From Aureobasidium sp. EXF-3400 (lineage: Eukaryota > Ascomycota > Dothideomycetes > Dothideales > Saccotheciaceae): DNA of 64,000 nt. A program made the position numbers and the translations under genes. The first letter of the stretch is position 1. Every line of letters begins with the position of its first letter. Shown piece by piece: positions 42,518 to 53,322 of the stretch. The notes under the pieces are model-generated. The model made no database searches and was not told the DNA's origin. It worked only from the letters and a program-made list of their open reading frames with translations. The DNA lies in contig SWBL01000281.1 in assembly GCA_024195585.1 (NCBI GenBank), positions 1 to 64,000 on the forward strand, read 5' to 3'.

Positions 42518-45500
42518 ATGAACGGCAACCGAGATGGCGACCACACCATGCGTGTATGTACCACCATCTATCTCTCCTTCCATCTTGGTTTTGTCCTCAA
42601 GCTCTCGTCCATGGCTCTTCCTTCTCTGCCATGTGAAAGCATACCGCTTGGAAAGGACCGACGCGCCACCATCTACCACGAAATGTGCTGACTTTGTGAT
42701 TACAGGATGTGATCGACACGCCTGACTACACTGTGAGCTACAAACGCGCTCCGCCATAGACCAACGCGAATATACTAACATTTCTCCAGGACTCAGACAC
42801 TGGCTTGACTACCACCGAGAGCAGCATTGCGGGCGACCTGGATGGAAGAAAGAAGAGATGGGAAGGTCATGAGCTGAGAAAGAGCGTTCTGGGCAAGAAG
42901 CACGACAGGCTGGGCGAATCAAAGGTATCCGACACTCTGCGCTACCTTCCCTTCCCGACCTCTGTTCTGACATTTCCCTACAGGAAGACGACTCTATCCG
43001 CAGATTCCGCTACCTCCTGGGCTTGACCGACCTCTTCCGCCATTTCATCGACACCAACCCCAACCCCCGCATCAAGGAGATTATGGCCGAAATCGACCGT
43101 CAAGACGAAGAAGAGAAGGCAAAGGCTGGCAAGGCCCAATCGCGCAAGGGAGGTGCAGGCGGCGAAAGAAGGAGACGCACAGAAAAGGAAGAAGACGCTG
43201 AATTGCTTCGCGCCGGCAAGCATGAAAGCGACGAATCCCGCACAATCTTTCGCGAATCACCGTCCTACGTTCATGGTCAAATGCGCGACTACCAAGTCGC
43301 TGGTCTGAACTGGCTCGTCTCGCTGCATGAGAACGGTATTTCTGGTATTCTGGCCGACGAGATGGGTCTGGGCAAGACCCTGCAGACAATCTCCTTCATC
43401 GGTTATCTACGCTTTGTGTGCAACATTACTGGCCCTCACTTGGTCGCCGTACCCAAATCCACCCTCGACAACTGGAAGCGTGAGTTCGCTAGATGGATTC
43501 CCGATATCGATGTTCTGGTCCTCCAAGGAACCAAGGAAGAGCGTGCAAACATCATCAACGATCGATTGAATGAAGAAAAATTCGATGTTCTTATCACGAG
43601 TTACGAGATGATTCTTCGCGAGAAGACACACCTGAAAAAGTTTGCCTGGGAATACATCATCATTGACGAGGCCCACCGTATCAAGAACGAGGAGTCGTCT
43701 CTTGCTCAAATCATTCGTATGTTCAACTCGCGCAACCGTCTTCTCATCACTGGAACACCTTTGCAAAACAACTTGCACGAGCTGTGGGCCTTGCTTAACT
43801 TCCTTCTTCCCGACGTCTTTGGTGATTCGGAAGCCTTCGACCAATGGTTCTCTGGACAGGACTCTGATCAGGAAACCGTCGTTCAGCAGCTGCACAGAGT
43901 TCTGCGCCCTTTCTTGTTGCGCAGAGTCAAGAGCGACGTCGAGAAGAGTTTGTTACCCAAGAAAGAGGTCAACTTGTACATTGGCATGTCCGAGATGCAG
44001 GTTAACTGGTACAAGCGTATTTTGGAGAAGGATATTGATGCCGTCAACGGTGCTGGTGGAAAGAAGGAGTCCAAGACTCGTCTGCTCAACATTGTTATGC
44101 AACTGCGCAAGTGCTGCAACCACCCTTACTTGTTTGACGGAGCAGAACCTGGTCCGCCATACACAACTGACGAGCATCTGGTCTACAACTCGGCCAAGAT
44201 GATAATGCTCGACAAGCTGCTCAAGCGTATGAAGGCACAAGGAAGTCGTGTTCTTATTTTCTCGCAGATGAGCAGACTGTTGGACATCCTCGAGGATTAC
44301 TCGGTTTTCCGTGGTTACCAGTACTGCCGTATTGACGGTTCGACGGCTCATGAAGACCGTATTGCGGCCATCGACGAGTACAACAAGCCTGGTTCTGAAA
44401 AGTTCCTCTTCCTCTTGACCACCCGTGCTGGTGGTCTCGGTATCAACTTGACAACTGCAGATATCGTTGTCCTCTTCGACAGTGACTGGAACCCTCAGGC
44501 TGATTTGCAGGCCATGGATCGTGCTCATCGTATTGGTCAGACTAAGCAGGTTGTGGTCTTCCGTTTCGTCACCGAAAATGCTATCGAGGAGAAGGTGCTT
44601 GAGAGAGCCGCTCAGAAGCTCCGCTTGGATCAGCTTGTCATCCAGCAAGGCCGTGCTCAACAGGAAGCTAAGAAGGCAGCTTCCAAGGATGACCTTTTAA
44701 ACATGATACAGCACGGTGCTGAGAAGGTTTTCGAAGCAAATGCCGGAGGCACATTTTCGAAGAACGGCGAAATGTCCGAAGACGACATCGACGCAATCCT
44801 CAAGAAGGGTGAAGAGCGTACCGCTGCGCTAAACTCAAGGTACGAGAAGCTCGGTCTGGATGACCTCCAGAAATTCACTTCAGAATCTGCCTACGAATGG
44901 AACGGCGAAAACTTTGAGAACAAGAAGAAGGTAGAGATTGGCATCAACTGGATCAACCCCTCAAAGCGTGAGCGCAAAGACCCGGCATCCTACTCGATGG
45001 ATAAGTACTATCGAAACGCTCTTATGACGGGTGGCAGGACAGCCGACCCCAAGCCCAAGGTCCCTCGTGCACCCAAGCAACAGGCTATGCACGATTACCA
45101 ATTCTTCAACCCTCATCTCGCCGATCTGCAAGACAAGGAGACCGCCTGGTTCCGCAAGGAGAACAACATCAAGGCGCCACTTGCGGAGGGTGATGACGAA
45201 GACAAGGAACAACGCGAACAAGACCAAGCTCTCGAACAACAGGCTATCGATGACGCTGAACCTCTCACTGAGGAGGAACAACGTGAGAAGGACAAGCTTG
45301 CCGCTGAAGGTTTCGGTGACTGGAACAAGCGTGACTTCCAGCAATTCATCAATGGAAGTGCCAAGTATGGACGCACAAACTACGAAGATATTGCCCTGGA
45401 AGTCGACAGCAAGGAGCCTGACGAGATCAAGGCTTATGCCAAGGTCTTCTGGAAGCGCTACAAGGAGATTGCCAACTGGGAGAAGCATATTGACTCCATC

Positions 45501-46153
45501 AACGAAGGTGAAGAGCGTCGCGCAAAGGTTGTCCAGCACGGCAAGCTCCTCCGCCAGAAGATGGGCATGTACCGTGTACCGCTACAGCAGCTGAAGATCA
45601 ACTACACTGTCAGCACGACTAACAAGAAGGTCTACACCGAGGAAGAGGATCGCTTCCTTCTAGTCATGCTTGACCGCTTCGGCCTTGAAAGCGAGAACCT
45701 GTACGAGAAGATTCGTGACGAGATTCGCGAATCGCCACTCTTCAGATTTGATTGGTTCTTCCTGAGCAGAACACCACAAGAAATCGGACGTCGTTGCAAC
45801 ACTCTTATCACTACTGTTGCTAAGGAGATGGCCGAGATGAATGGCGAGAAGCTCAATGGCTCAAAGGGTAAGAGAGCTGCTGATGAGGAATCGAGCGAGG
45901 AGGAAGAAGTCAAGCCTACTACCAAGAAGGCAAAGGGCAACGTCAAGGTACGCATCGAAGATCGAACATGAGATGGTTTGGAACTGACAAGTCACAGAAC
46001 AAGCAGCTCGACACAGTGAAAGGCGGCAGCAAGGCAGCATCAAGCACATCATCTCGTGCAGGCAGTGTAGCATCGACCGGCTCTAACGGAACCACCAAGG
46101 GCGGTGCCGCCGCCGTTGTGACCAAGAGCGGCAGAGCATCACGCAAGAAGTAG
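42518..46153 (+). CDS. ISWI-family chromatin-remodelling ATPase
   Basis: Five exons: 42518-42553, 42706-42732, 42790-42924, 42984-45947 and 45998-46153; 1105 residues. The first two exons are only 36 and 27 nt, but frame and splice sites fit. After an autoinhibitory-type N-terminus ([18 protein letters not shown]) comes the SNF2 ATPase: Walker [12 protein letters not shown], Walker B DEAH, and motif [17 protein letters not shown] (about residues 640-740), SANT ([18 protein letters not shown]) and SLIDE ([25 protein letters not shown]) domains follow. These identify ISWI, which slides and spaces nucleosomes. Whether it is the Isw1 or Isw2 orthologue is not decidable here. The Ser/Gly/Lys-rich tail is added by the last exon; without that splice the protein would end ten residues after the donor. 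Confidence 0.95.
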
Positions 46154-46461
46154 AGTTGGTCACTTCGTCGTCTCTTTTTTGGTTCATGGGCATTTCTAAA
46201 TGAAAGCGGAGTGGCTGGGCGGCGTTGATACATGTTGCTGCGTTGGGATTGCTTTTCTGAATGGTTTTATCCCTATTTTTGATGACTTGCTATGCAGGAG
46301 TTGTCCTTTACAGAAAAGGACCAATAAATGAAAGGCGACTAAGTTCGCTTGCTTTTTGACTTGATCATAATTGCCCCTTCCTGAACAGTGGCTATGTTTT
46401 TCGGTTCTAAAAATCACAATTCATTCCCTTTCCCGCAGCAGAATATAGGGGAACCACGAAA

Positions 46462-46572
46462 AGGCACAAACGTTGCCAGATCAGAGATGTAGCTGAAGAG
46501 AGTTGACAAAGTGCTGGCTCTCGAAAGAGTCGCCTCTGTTTTTGAAGACTATTGTGCATTCCTAGTAACAGT
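46462..46572 (+). repeat. Dispersed inverted-end element, copy D
   Basis: Left end ACGAAAAGGCACAAACGTTG, middle GAGAGTTGACAAAGTGCTGG (compare GAGAGTCGACAAATTATTGC in the copy at 27014), right end GACTATTGTGCATTCCTAGT. Located 310 bp downstream of the ISWI gene. Confidence 0.6.
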
Positions 46573-46667
46573 TTTGCATGTGTACTTGATCGCTAGGGAA
46601 GCAAAGTAGCAAGAGTGTTTTACATACCATCTTCACAGGCCTTCCACTATGCTGAAGATTGACGTTG

Positions 46668-46745
46668 AGATTGTAAAAATGCACAGTACTTTCCAAAAGC
46701 AAGTGAAGTCTACAGAGATGGCGTAGACTCATCTGCTCTCTGAAT
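46668..46745 (+). repeat. Partial inverted-end element, copy G
   Basis: Left end GATTGTAAAAATGCACAGTA with a preceding CTATGCTGAAGATTG, the same flank as at 53470. The interior and right end are weak. Confidence 0.4.
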
Positions 46746-47186
46746 AATCACTTGATGTGGAAAAACACTGTGTATCTTGATAGGTATATTAAGTTGTATT
46801 GTTGGCTAGGGAAGACAGATGAAGCATTGTCTCTCCGTGAACGGTATGCAGGAATCGAAAACTGTTGCGTACTTATATAGCTGTGCAAAACATGGAATAT
46901 GACCTAGGAGATAACCGGTATGCGTGATACTGGAGTCAATGCAGGGTATTTTGAATGCTGTTGCAATGCATGATGGTTTTGAGAAAGTAGTCGTATCCTC
47001 GGAGTCATGATGGTTGCAGCATATCTCTCTGGCCATACTTCTGACTAGAACAACAATTGTACACTTCTATAACTTACATTGATATCGTGACTTACCGCGA
47101 GAGAGGTTAGCCAACAGCACAAGAAATGGGAGATGCCAGTAGCTCTCTTCATTGCCACTCTCAGCATTCACTTAGAATAGTGGAAG

Positions 47187-47304
47187 TGCTGCAGAAATAC
47201 ACAGCCATGTTCGATGCAGAGTCATAACCAGGGAGAGATGCCATCTTATCAGCTCTCACTGGACACAGCTCTGGCACGAAAAGAATCATGCATTACCACA
47301 GCTG
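47187..47304 (+). repeat. Dispersed inverted-end element, copy J
   Basis: Left end GTGCTGCAGAAATACACAGC, interior CAGCTCTCACTGGACACAGC then GGCACGAAAAGAATCATGC, right end ATGCATTACCACAGCTGC. The terminal GCTGCAG and CAGCTGC are inverted. Length about 118 bp, equal to the copy at 16465. Confidence 0.6.
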
Positions 47305-47559
47305 CTTTTGCAAAGTGCCTTGCACGTGGAGAGTGTGCGGTTCAGTCCCTTTGTGGCCTCATTGGATGCCTTGGCGGTGCAACACCTCGCTCGAGCTCCG
47401 CCTTGGCATTGATATGCGCATACAAGCACACTCACGCGCGGAATTTCTTCCTTTCACTCTTTCGCTCAACAACAACATCAACAACATCGCCCTCGGCATC
47501 GGCGACAGCAACAGCAACATCGTCGTGGTCGTCAGATTGCTCTGCGCAGTCTGGCGGCC

Positions 47560-48505
47560 TTTGTGCACCTCTGGTAAGTTCGTTCTGCGCTAATGCGTGG
47601 ACAGTTTATTGGTGGGGCCCGTAGCGGTTCTGCCTTGTTGAAGAAGAATTGGCCTCTTTTGGGGTGACAGTGCTGTGTGCGCTTTTCAAGTTCGTCGTGT
47701 GGACAACTTGCTGTGGTGGGGCCCGTGGCGGTCCTGCTTAACTGAAAACCTATTGGTGGAGCCCGTGGCGGTTCTGCCTTATTGAAGAAAATGGCCTCTC
47801 TTGGGGTGACAGCGCTAGGCGCTTTTCGAGCTCGTTCTACGCTCTGCGTGAACAGCTTGCTGTGGTGGAGCCCGTGGCGGTTCTGCCTTATTGAAGAAAA
47901 TGGCCTCTCTTGGGGTGACAGCGCTGTGTGCGCTTTTCAAGTTCGTCCTGCACTTCGGTGTGGACAACTTGCTGTGGTGGAGCCCGTGGCGGTTCTGCTT
48001 AATCGAAGACCTATTGGTGGGGCCCGTAGTGGTTCTGTCTTATTGAACAAACATATCTCTTTTTGAGATCACAGCGCTGGGCGCTAGGCGCGAGGCGTCC
48101 TACTGGATCGAATCCTGAGCGACCACTCGATATCAGAGCTGCCGATGACAATCCGTGGACCGACGACTACAACTCCGAGGAGGATGCAGCAAGCCTTTTG
48201 CAAGAAGTGCTTAAGGCTGACAAGCATGCAGCCGGAAACCTACTGAGGGATAAGTGACACGCTTTCCTGTCAGTTGGCGTGCATGTCTCGAGCAAAACTT
48301 TGACGCATTCGACGCTCACCTGCAAAGCAAACTGAGCTGGCGCGCTGGACTTCTTTCAGCAGCAGCAACAACAGCAACAAAGTCATCGTCGACAGACTAC
48401 GCAAAGCAGTGTTCAACGCATCTGAAAACAAGGGTGCTTTCAAGCTCGTTCTGCGCTTTGCGTGGACAAGTTTTGCGGTGGGGCCCGTGGTAGCTCTGCT
48501 CAATC
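47560..48505 (+). repeat. Composite minisatellite with two spacings
   Basis: The core GGTGGAGCCCGTGGCGGTTC, with small variation, recurs at about 47611, 47715, 47755, 47864, 47976, 48016 and 48477. Steps are about 104, 40, 109, 112 and 40 bp, then a distant copy. Long steps contain TTATTGAAGAAAATGGCCTC, TCTTGGGGTGACAGCGCTG and GTGGACAACTTGCTGTGG; short steps contain CTGAAAACCTATTGG. The array therefore has two alternating unit types. A short open frame at about 48061-48257 (ending with LLQEVLKADKHAAGNLLRDK) may be a gene relic. Confidence 0.8.
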
Positions 48506-48565
48506 CAAGACATGTAAATCTTTGACACAAGAGATGGGAGCTGGACGTCTCATGGACCTTTGAGT

Positions 48566-49196
48566 ATCTCTGATCCACAAATACGACTGGCCAGATGGTG
48601 AGACGGACTAGAATCTTCTGGACGGTCGTGAGGATCGAGAGGAAGACCTGAGGATTGGGATGACGAGAAAGACGGCGACTGGTTGTCTTTTCGTGTCCAA
48701 GATTCCAATTGTGACGAGGTCTCTGGCTGTGGCTCCTGCAAGGGTCTCATGAAGAAAGACTCCGAGTACAAGGGCAAGTTGTTCGCACCCATGATCGAGC
48801 ACAAGGACGTTTGGGCTCTCCAGGAGATCGACAATCCCGAGTAAATTGTCGAGAAGACTCCTTCCAAGTTCAAGCCTATGGGTGCCATGAGTCTGAACCC
48901 TGCAACGATTCTTCAAACAAGATACCGACTTTTGCACGGATCGGTCTCGAGCTCTGGACCATACAGAACGACATCCGCAACGGCACGAGTCCAATAAAGA
49001 TGTGGGCGCACGAGTCTTCTACAGCGAGAGCAAGAAAGTGTTCCTGAAGGATTACAAGCATGCAGCGGTGCATGACAGAGATGATGATGCGGCACAGGAG
49101 AAAGACCGTGAGGCAACCAAGAGAAGGGAGGTACCAAGAAGAATGTCAAGGCAGCAGCCGAGACAACAGGACAACACCAGCCACGCGCCTGACTGA
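48566..49196 (+). pseudogene. Calnexin pseudogene fragment
   Basis: Conceptual reading across several frames recovers calnexin landmarks in order: ISDP, RPEDWDDEKDGDW, CDEVSGCGSCKG, MKKDSEYKGKLFAPMI, VWALQEIDNPE, VEKTPSKFKPMGAM, then in another frame IGLELWTIQNDI, and a charged tail in a third frame (ESKKVFLKDYKH). In-frame stops (TGA near 48599 and 48629, TAA near 48842) and frameshifts break it. These are the P-domain repeats and the following lectin strand of the ER chaperone. The N-terminal lectin part and the membrane helix are missing. The relic directly abuts the minisatellite. The intact gene must lie elsewhere. Confidence 0.8.
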
Positions 49197-49534
49197 GTAG
49201 GTCACACACTTCCCTGTCGCACTTGCCGTTCGAGGTCGGCGGACGTTCACGGCAGCGAAAGTATTCGTCCCCACCTTCCCGGAAAGGTCTTCGGCCGAGC
49301 CCTCGGTTTTAACGAACCAATCGGAGTGCTCAAACCGCTTAGGCGCCGTTACCGCTGCCCTTATCAGATCCGATGTGGGCTGCCGGCGAGTACTCGAAAG
49401 TCAGTCGAGCTCGTAGGAGATGAGTGAAGACGAGTATAAAGACTTGACGATCTGCTTGATCATCAAGAGTGTCTACATTGCCGACAACCTTTCTTTGACA
49501 TCAAACTTCTAACCTCTATAGTGCAAGATAAATC
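49197..49534. promoter_or_regulatory. Promoter of the FSP1-like gene
   Basis: A TATA box (AGTATAAAGAC, about 49434-49444) lies roughly 95 bases before the ATG at 49535. A 5' leader with TTCTTTGACATCAAAC follows. No other feature. Confidence 0.55.
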
Positions 49535-50998
49535 ATGTCGATCTTACCAAACATTGCAGTTATTGGCGGTAGTTATGTTGGTATGCTTTCTTACAAACAC
49601 TCTTGAGTACATATTTGATCTACCCAAATACTGACGTCTATTTTCAGGTGTGAATACAGCACAGCAACTGGCCACAAAATTCTCAGGACGCTTCCAAGTC
49701 CTGTTGATCGAGAAGAACTCGCATTTCCAGCATTTGTTTGCCTTTCCACGATTCGCGATGACGACCAAGGTGGATACGCATAAAGCGTTTATCCCCTTTA
49801 CACCAGGCACTTTTGCCAATTGCCCTGCTGGAAGTGGTGTTGTGGTTCGAGCGGGCGTGACAAAGATTGACAAAGAGGAAATTTGGCTGGATCGCAAGGT
49901 TGAGGTGAATGGCCAGGGGCTGGATAAGGTTCCTTATGCTTATCTGGTAAGTGCCATCAATTTGCTGAGTCTTGGAGTGATTTTTGCTGATGGGGACCTA
50001 CAGGTCATAGCCACGGGGACGAAACTGACACCACCTTCGACATTACCATCGTCTGATAAGGCTGATGGAGTCACCTACCTGCGAGAACATGCGAGGAAAG
50101 TCGAGACAAGCTCCAATATCACCATTATTGGTGGAGGTGCAGTGGGAGTGCAGATGGCGACTGATATCAAAGAGGTGTATCCTGAGAAGTCTGTCACGCT
50201 TGTGCACTCCAGAACGCAACTCATGAACAAGTTTCATCCCCACCTTAATCGCATCATCAAGGAAAGATGCGAAGAGTTGGGTGTAAAGCTAAAGCTTGGT
50301 TCTAGGGTCAAATTGCCTGCGAAGGGGTACCCGACTGATGGGTCGACGTTCAATGTCGAGTTGCAAGATGGCTCAACCATCTCTACAGACTTTGCTGTAT
50401 GTTTAAGGACTCCTTTGCACAGACTGTTTTACTGATCTGATCGGATTTGCAGGTCATCGCCACAGGTCAAACGCCTCAATCAGAGCTCATCCGAGCCCTG
50501 TCACCAGAGTCAATCGATGATGCTGGCTTCGTGCGTGTGCAGAGAACGCTACAAATTAGCGACAACAAGTTCCCAAACATCTTCGCCGTCGGAGACGTCG
50601 CTGACACAGGAGCCCACAAAGCTGCTCGACCAGCCTTGAGACAGGCTCCTGTGGTCGTAGAAAACATCGAGCACATGGCGAAGAACGAGTCGCTAGAGGT
50701 ATACGATGTTGTCGATGGGCCTTCGATACATTTGACTCTTGGTGTTGTAAGTTTGGTTTCCTGTAGGTGGTTTTGGTTCTGGTGCTGACTTGTCTGCAGA
50801 CGAAGAACATCAAATTCATCAACTCGCCAGGCGGCGCTCCAGAGCCAAAGGCCATTTGGGCTGACGACGGGTAAGTTTTCATTACTGTTTCTGTTGGTCG
50901 TCAAAAATGGCTCTGACAATTCGGCTATTAGCAAGTTCGACATGGGAATCGATGGTGTCTGGCAACGTAGGGGCGGAGGTCCCAATGCCCTTCTCTGA
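49535..50998 (+). CDS. AIFM2/FSP1-like FAD oxidoreductase
   Basis: Six exons: 49535-49580, 49648-49946, 50004-50396, 50453-50746, 50800-50870 and 50932-50998; 389 residues. The N-terminal FAD-binding Rossmann motif is IAVIGGSYVGVNTAQQLA (split by intron 1); the second, NAD(P)H-binding one is ITIIGGGAVGVQMATDI near residue 160. VIATG occurs twice (about 115 and 245) and NIFAVGDVADTGAHKA completes the FAD site. This is the AMID/FSP1 branch of NADH:quinone reductases, which reduce quinones such as CoQ using NAD(P)H. There is no N-myristoylation signal and no presequence, so a cytosolic or lipid-droplet location is possible. Every intron falls at a plausible position and keeps the frame. Confidence 0.9.
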
Positions 50999-51696
50999 GA
51001 GAATATGCATGGCTCTCGGTGGATACACTTCTGGTCTCGAAAGACTTGTGCATTTTGGCAAGTTGGTCTTTCGCTGCTAGTGTTTATAGCAGTGTGGAGG
51101 TGCCTGGGGCTGAACGAGAGTATGGTCGAGAAATTTCAGCCCAAATGAGTTGTTACATCAGCCTATACCTTGATGGGTCGCTCGCAAAGTAGGACCGAGA
51201 ATGAAGCCAGCGTTTCTGACGTTCCTCAGTGGTCAGTCCTCAGTGCTCGTATCATGACTGAGAAGGATTTATCGATTTTCCTGAGCTTGTTAATCTAATT
51301 TAAGATCGGGAGTAGGTATCCTGAACTTCAGTTGCTGTCCATCTCTTCTTGTCACGATCGGATTCTCGAAGCCTCGACGCCATGGGCGAGTGACGGTATT
51401 GAAGGACCTCATCGAAGTATTCTGTCGGTGTCAGCTCCACTTTGGCAATGTTTTCCAGGGTGAAAGTCTTGAGTGACTTCATGTGAGGGTCCCTTGACAG
51501 ACCTCTTGGCACAATAGACGTCATGTATATCCGACCCCTCCATATCGTCATTCAATCGACTCGATCGATTGCAGCAGTAGAAATACTTCTTCAGGTCGTG
51601 TGAGTACAGTTTTTCTTTCTTCATCACACTCAATCTTCTTCAATTTACCTTCCAAACACCCAAACAAAACCATTTCCAATCACACAAATCAGCAAG
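50999..51696. other. Intergenic space with partial repeat
   Basis: Contains a partial inverted-end element (51006-51056). The right 100 bases are a CT-rich, then CA-rich leader of the next gene. A short minus-strand open frame at 51300-51551 was not accepted. Confidence 0.45.
51006..51056 (+). repeat. Partial inverted-end element, copy F
   Basis: Right half only: GCATGGCTCTCGGTGGATAC, TCTGGTCTCGAAAGAC and the end TTGTGCATTTTGGC. It starts within ten bases of the FSP1-like stop codon, so it forms part of that gene's 3' flank. Confidence 0.55.
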
Positions 51697-52198
51697 ATGT
51701 CCGCCGAGTACCAGAACCAAGATCCTCTTAAGCTCGCCCAGCAGGCTGAGAGAGATCTCAACTCGCACGCTGCTAAGCAAGGCCAAAGCAACAGTGATAG
51801 CGGTAAGCCTTCGAAGCTTGAAGCTTGCGACTAGATCTCTAGTTCACTTCTAGATACTCAATCAATTGCGACAGCATGCTAACACTGTCTCAACAGCCCT
51901 CGAATCTGGTGTCGACGAGAGCGTTAGCAACAAGTTCCCTGGCGCCGATGTTACCGTTGGAAGCACTGGTGCTTCCGACAACCAAAGAATCCCTGAGAGC
52001 GAGGGTGGTGATATCAACCCCTCTACTGGTAAGCTCTACAAAGCTGCAGACTTCCAGGGCAAGGGTGGTAAGATTATACAACTTTCCGAGTAGAGATATG
52101 CCCACTGACACTCAATTCTAGGCCCCGAAGACAAAGCAGAACTGCATCGCCAGCAGGATGGTGGTGCTGACGACGTGCGCTCCAACATTCGCAACTAA
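51697..52198 (+). CDS. Small hydrophilic stress-type protein
   Basis: Three exons, 51697-51802, 51897-52067 and 52122-52198, give 117 residues with no hydrophobic segment. The protein is rich in Gln, Asp, Ser and Gly. Conserved-looking pieces are LAQQAERDLNSHAAKQGQ, ESGVDESVSNKFPGADVT, FQGKGGPEDKAELHRQQ and a C-terminal DDVRSNIRN. Both introns split codons that encode the expected residue when joined (GCC and GGC), which supports the model. Similar short hydrophilic proteins are common in Dothideomycetes and Eurotiomycetes, but I know no function; a dehydrin-like protective role is a guess from composition. Confidence 0.8.
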
Positions 52199-52896
52199 GT
52201 GCATCGTTGCTCGAAGCATCACACAAGAGATCCAGTCATGGCTCCACGCCCTCTGAGAGGGACGAGTGATTGAGAGATGATATCATTTGAGAAATCAGAA
52301 AAGATTCAATGCAGGGACGTAGAGCATGCAAGAGCAGCTCCGTCGATTGCAGTCGTGTAATATTAGCCATGAGAACATGAAATGACTACAATTCATACCT
52401 TCAGCTTACGTTCTTCCCCATAGTCGTTGTGGTGTGAAGTTGGAATACAGAGCCTAACCAAGCAGAGCCTCAAGATCAGTAGAGACAAGACTCCATATTG
52501 TACAAAACCCGTCCGTGCTTTCATTCAGGTATCCACATGGTATAACAACCAGAAAGGAACCCCAACTCCCCAAGGAAGCGGTTCTGGATATGTTGAGGCG
52601 CCGATATATACCTTCTAATTACATACGTTCCTTGGACAGATACAGAGTGGTGGAATGGTTGCCCTAGGTAGATTTCGTGCGACAGATCCGGATGTCACCG
52701 ATACGAAAGGCGGCCAGCTCCGTGAAGCTTGCAACACGCAAAGAGGGTGGGTGGGTGATTCAGCAAAAGATAAACATTTCCACGATAGAACACTTCTCGT
52801 TACTTGTAGGTCCGTCTGCTCTGTCTTGATCAACAGCAGCAACTCGATAAAGCAAAGCTCCTTGCTCAATCGCACCACATCCGCATTCACAACACA
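52199..52896. other. Intergenic region, nothing recognised
   Basis: Lies between the small hydrophilic protein gene and the hydroxyisourate hydrolase gene. The last 60 bases before 52897 are a CA-rich leader. No repeat or gene seen. Confidence 0.45.
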
Positions 52897-53322
52897 ATGG
52901 CAGCACCATCACGCCCATTTATCACATGCCATGTCCTTGAGACCGTCTCAGGTCGACCAGCGCCCGACATGCGCGTCACCCTCTCGCTCCTCTCGCCTAA
53001 GCGCTCCAACCTCTCTACCCCTCCCATCTTCACCGCAACCACCAACTCCGACGGCCGAGTAACCGCCTGGCAATCCACCCAAGAAGGCGGCACCGTCACG
53101 ACCTCCGAGCTCGATCACCTGGTCAACACACTCAAGTCCGACCTCAAGAGCGATGAGCAAATGAATTGGAGCTTGGTCTTTGCGACCGAGGAGTTCTACG
53201 GCAAAGGAAAGACATTTTGGCCTGAGGTTGAGCTGAAGTTCTGCACGAGCAAGGATGAAAAACACTATCATGTTCCTCTGCTTTTGGGTCCCTGGAGCTA
53301 CACAACCTACCGCGGGTCATAA
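52897..53322 (+). CDS. 5-hydroxyisourate hydrolase (transthyretin-like)
   Basis: Intronless, 141 residues starting MAAPSRPFITCHVLETVSG. The family motifs are complete: TCHVLETVSGRPAPDM (His12 region), NSDGRVT, FYGKGKTFWPEVELKF, HYHVPLLLGPWSYTTYRGS with the invariant C-terminal YRGS. The enzyme hydrolyses 5-hydroxyisourate, the product of urate oxidase, in purine breakdown to allantoin. A loop between the first strands (LLSPKRSNLSTPP) is a little longer than in bacteria. No other purine gene adjoins it, and there is no N- or C-terminal peroxisomal signal. Confidence 0.95.
   Translation: MAAPSRPFITCHVLETVSGRPAPDMRVTLSLLSPKRSNLSTPPIFTATTNSDGRVTAWQSTQEGGTVTTSELDHLVNTLKSDLKSDEQMNWSLVFATEEFYGKGKTFWPEVELKFCTSKDEKHYHVPLLLGPWSYTTYRGS

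Larger units (their letters stand above)
46154..47560. other. 1.4-kb repeat-bearing intergenic region
   Basis: Holds two fuller copies and one partial copy of the dispersed inverted-end element (46462, 46668 and 47187). No gene is supported. From about 47300 Ser/Thr-coding-like low complexity (AACAACAACATC) leads into the minisatellite. Confidence 0.5.

Noticed and set aside
47214..47624. Plus-strand 136-codon frame before the minisatellite
   Set aside because: It begins inside a dispersed repeat copy and ends inside the minisatellite; low-complexity Ser/Thr run only.
51300..51551. Minus-strand 83-codon frame between the FSP1-like and hydrophilic-protein genes
   Set aside because: Its upstream part runs through the leader of the neighbouring gene; no motif and no promoter. 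Kept only as a remote possibility.
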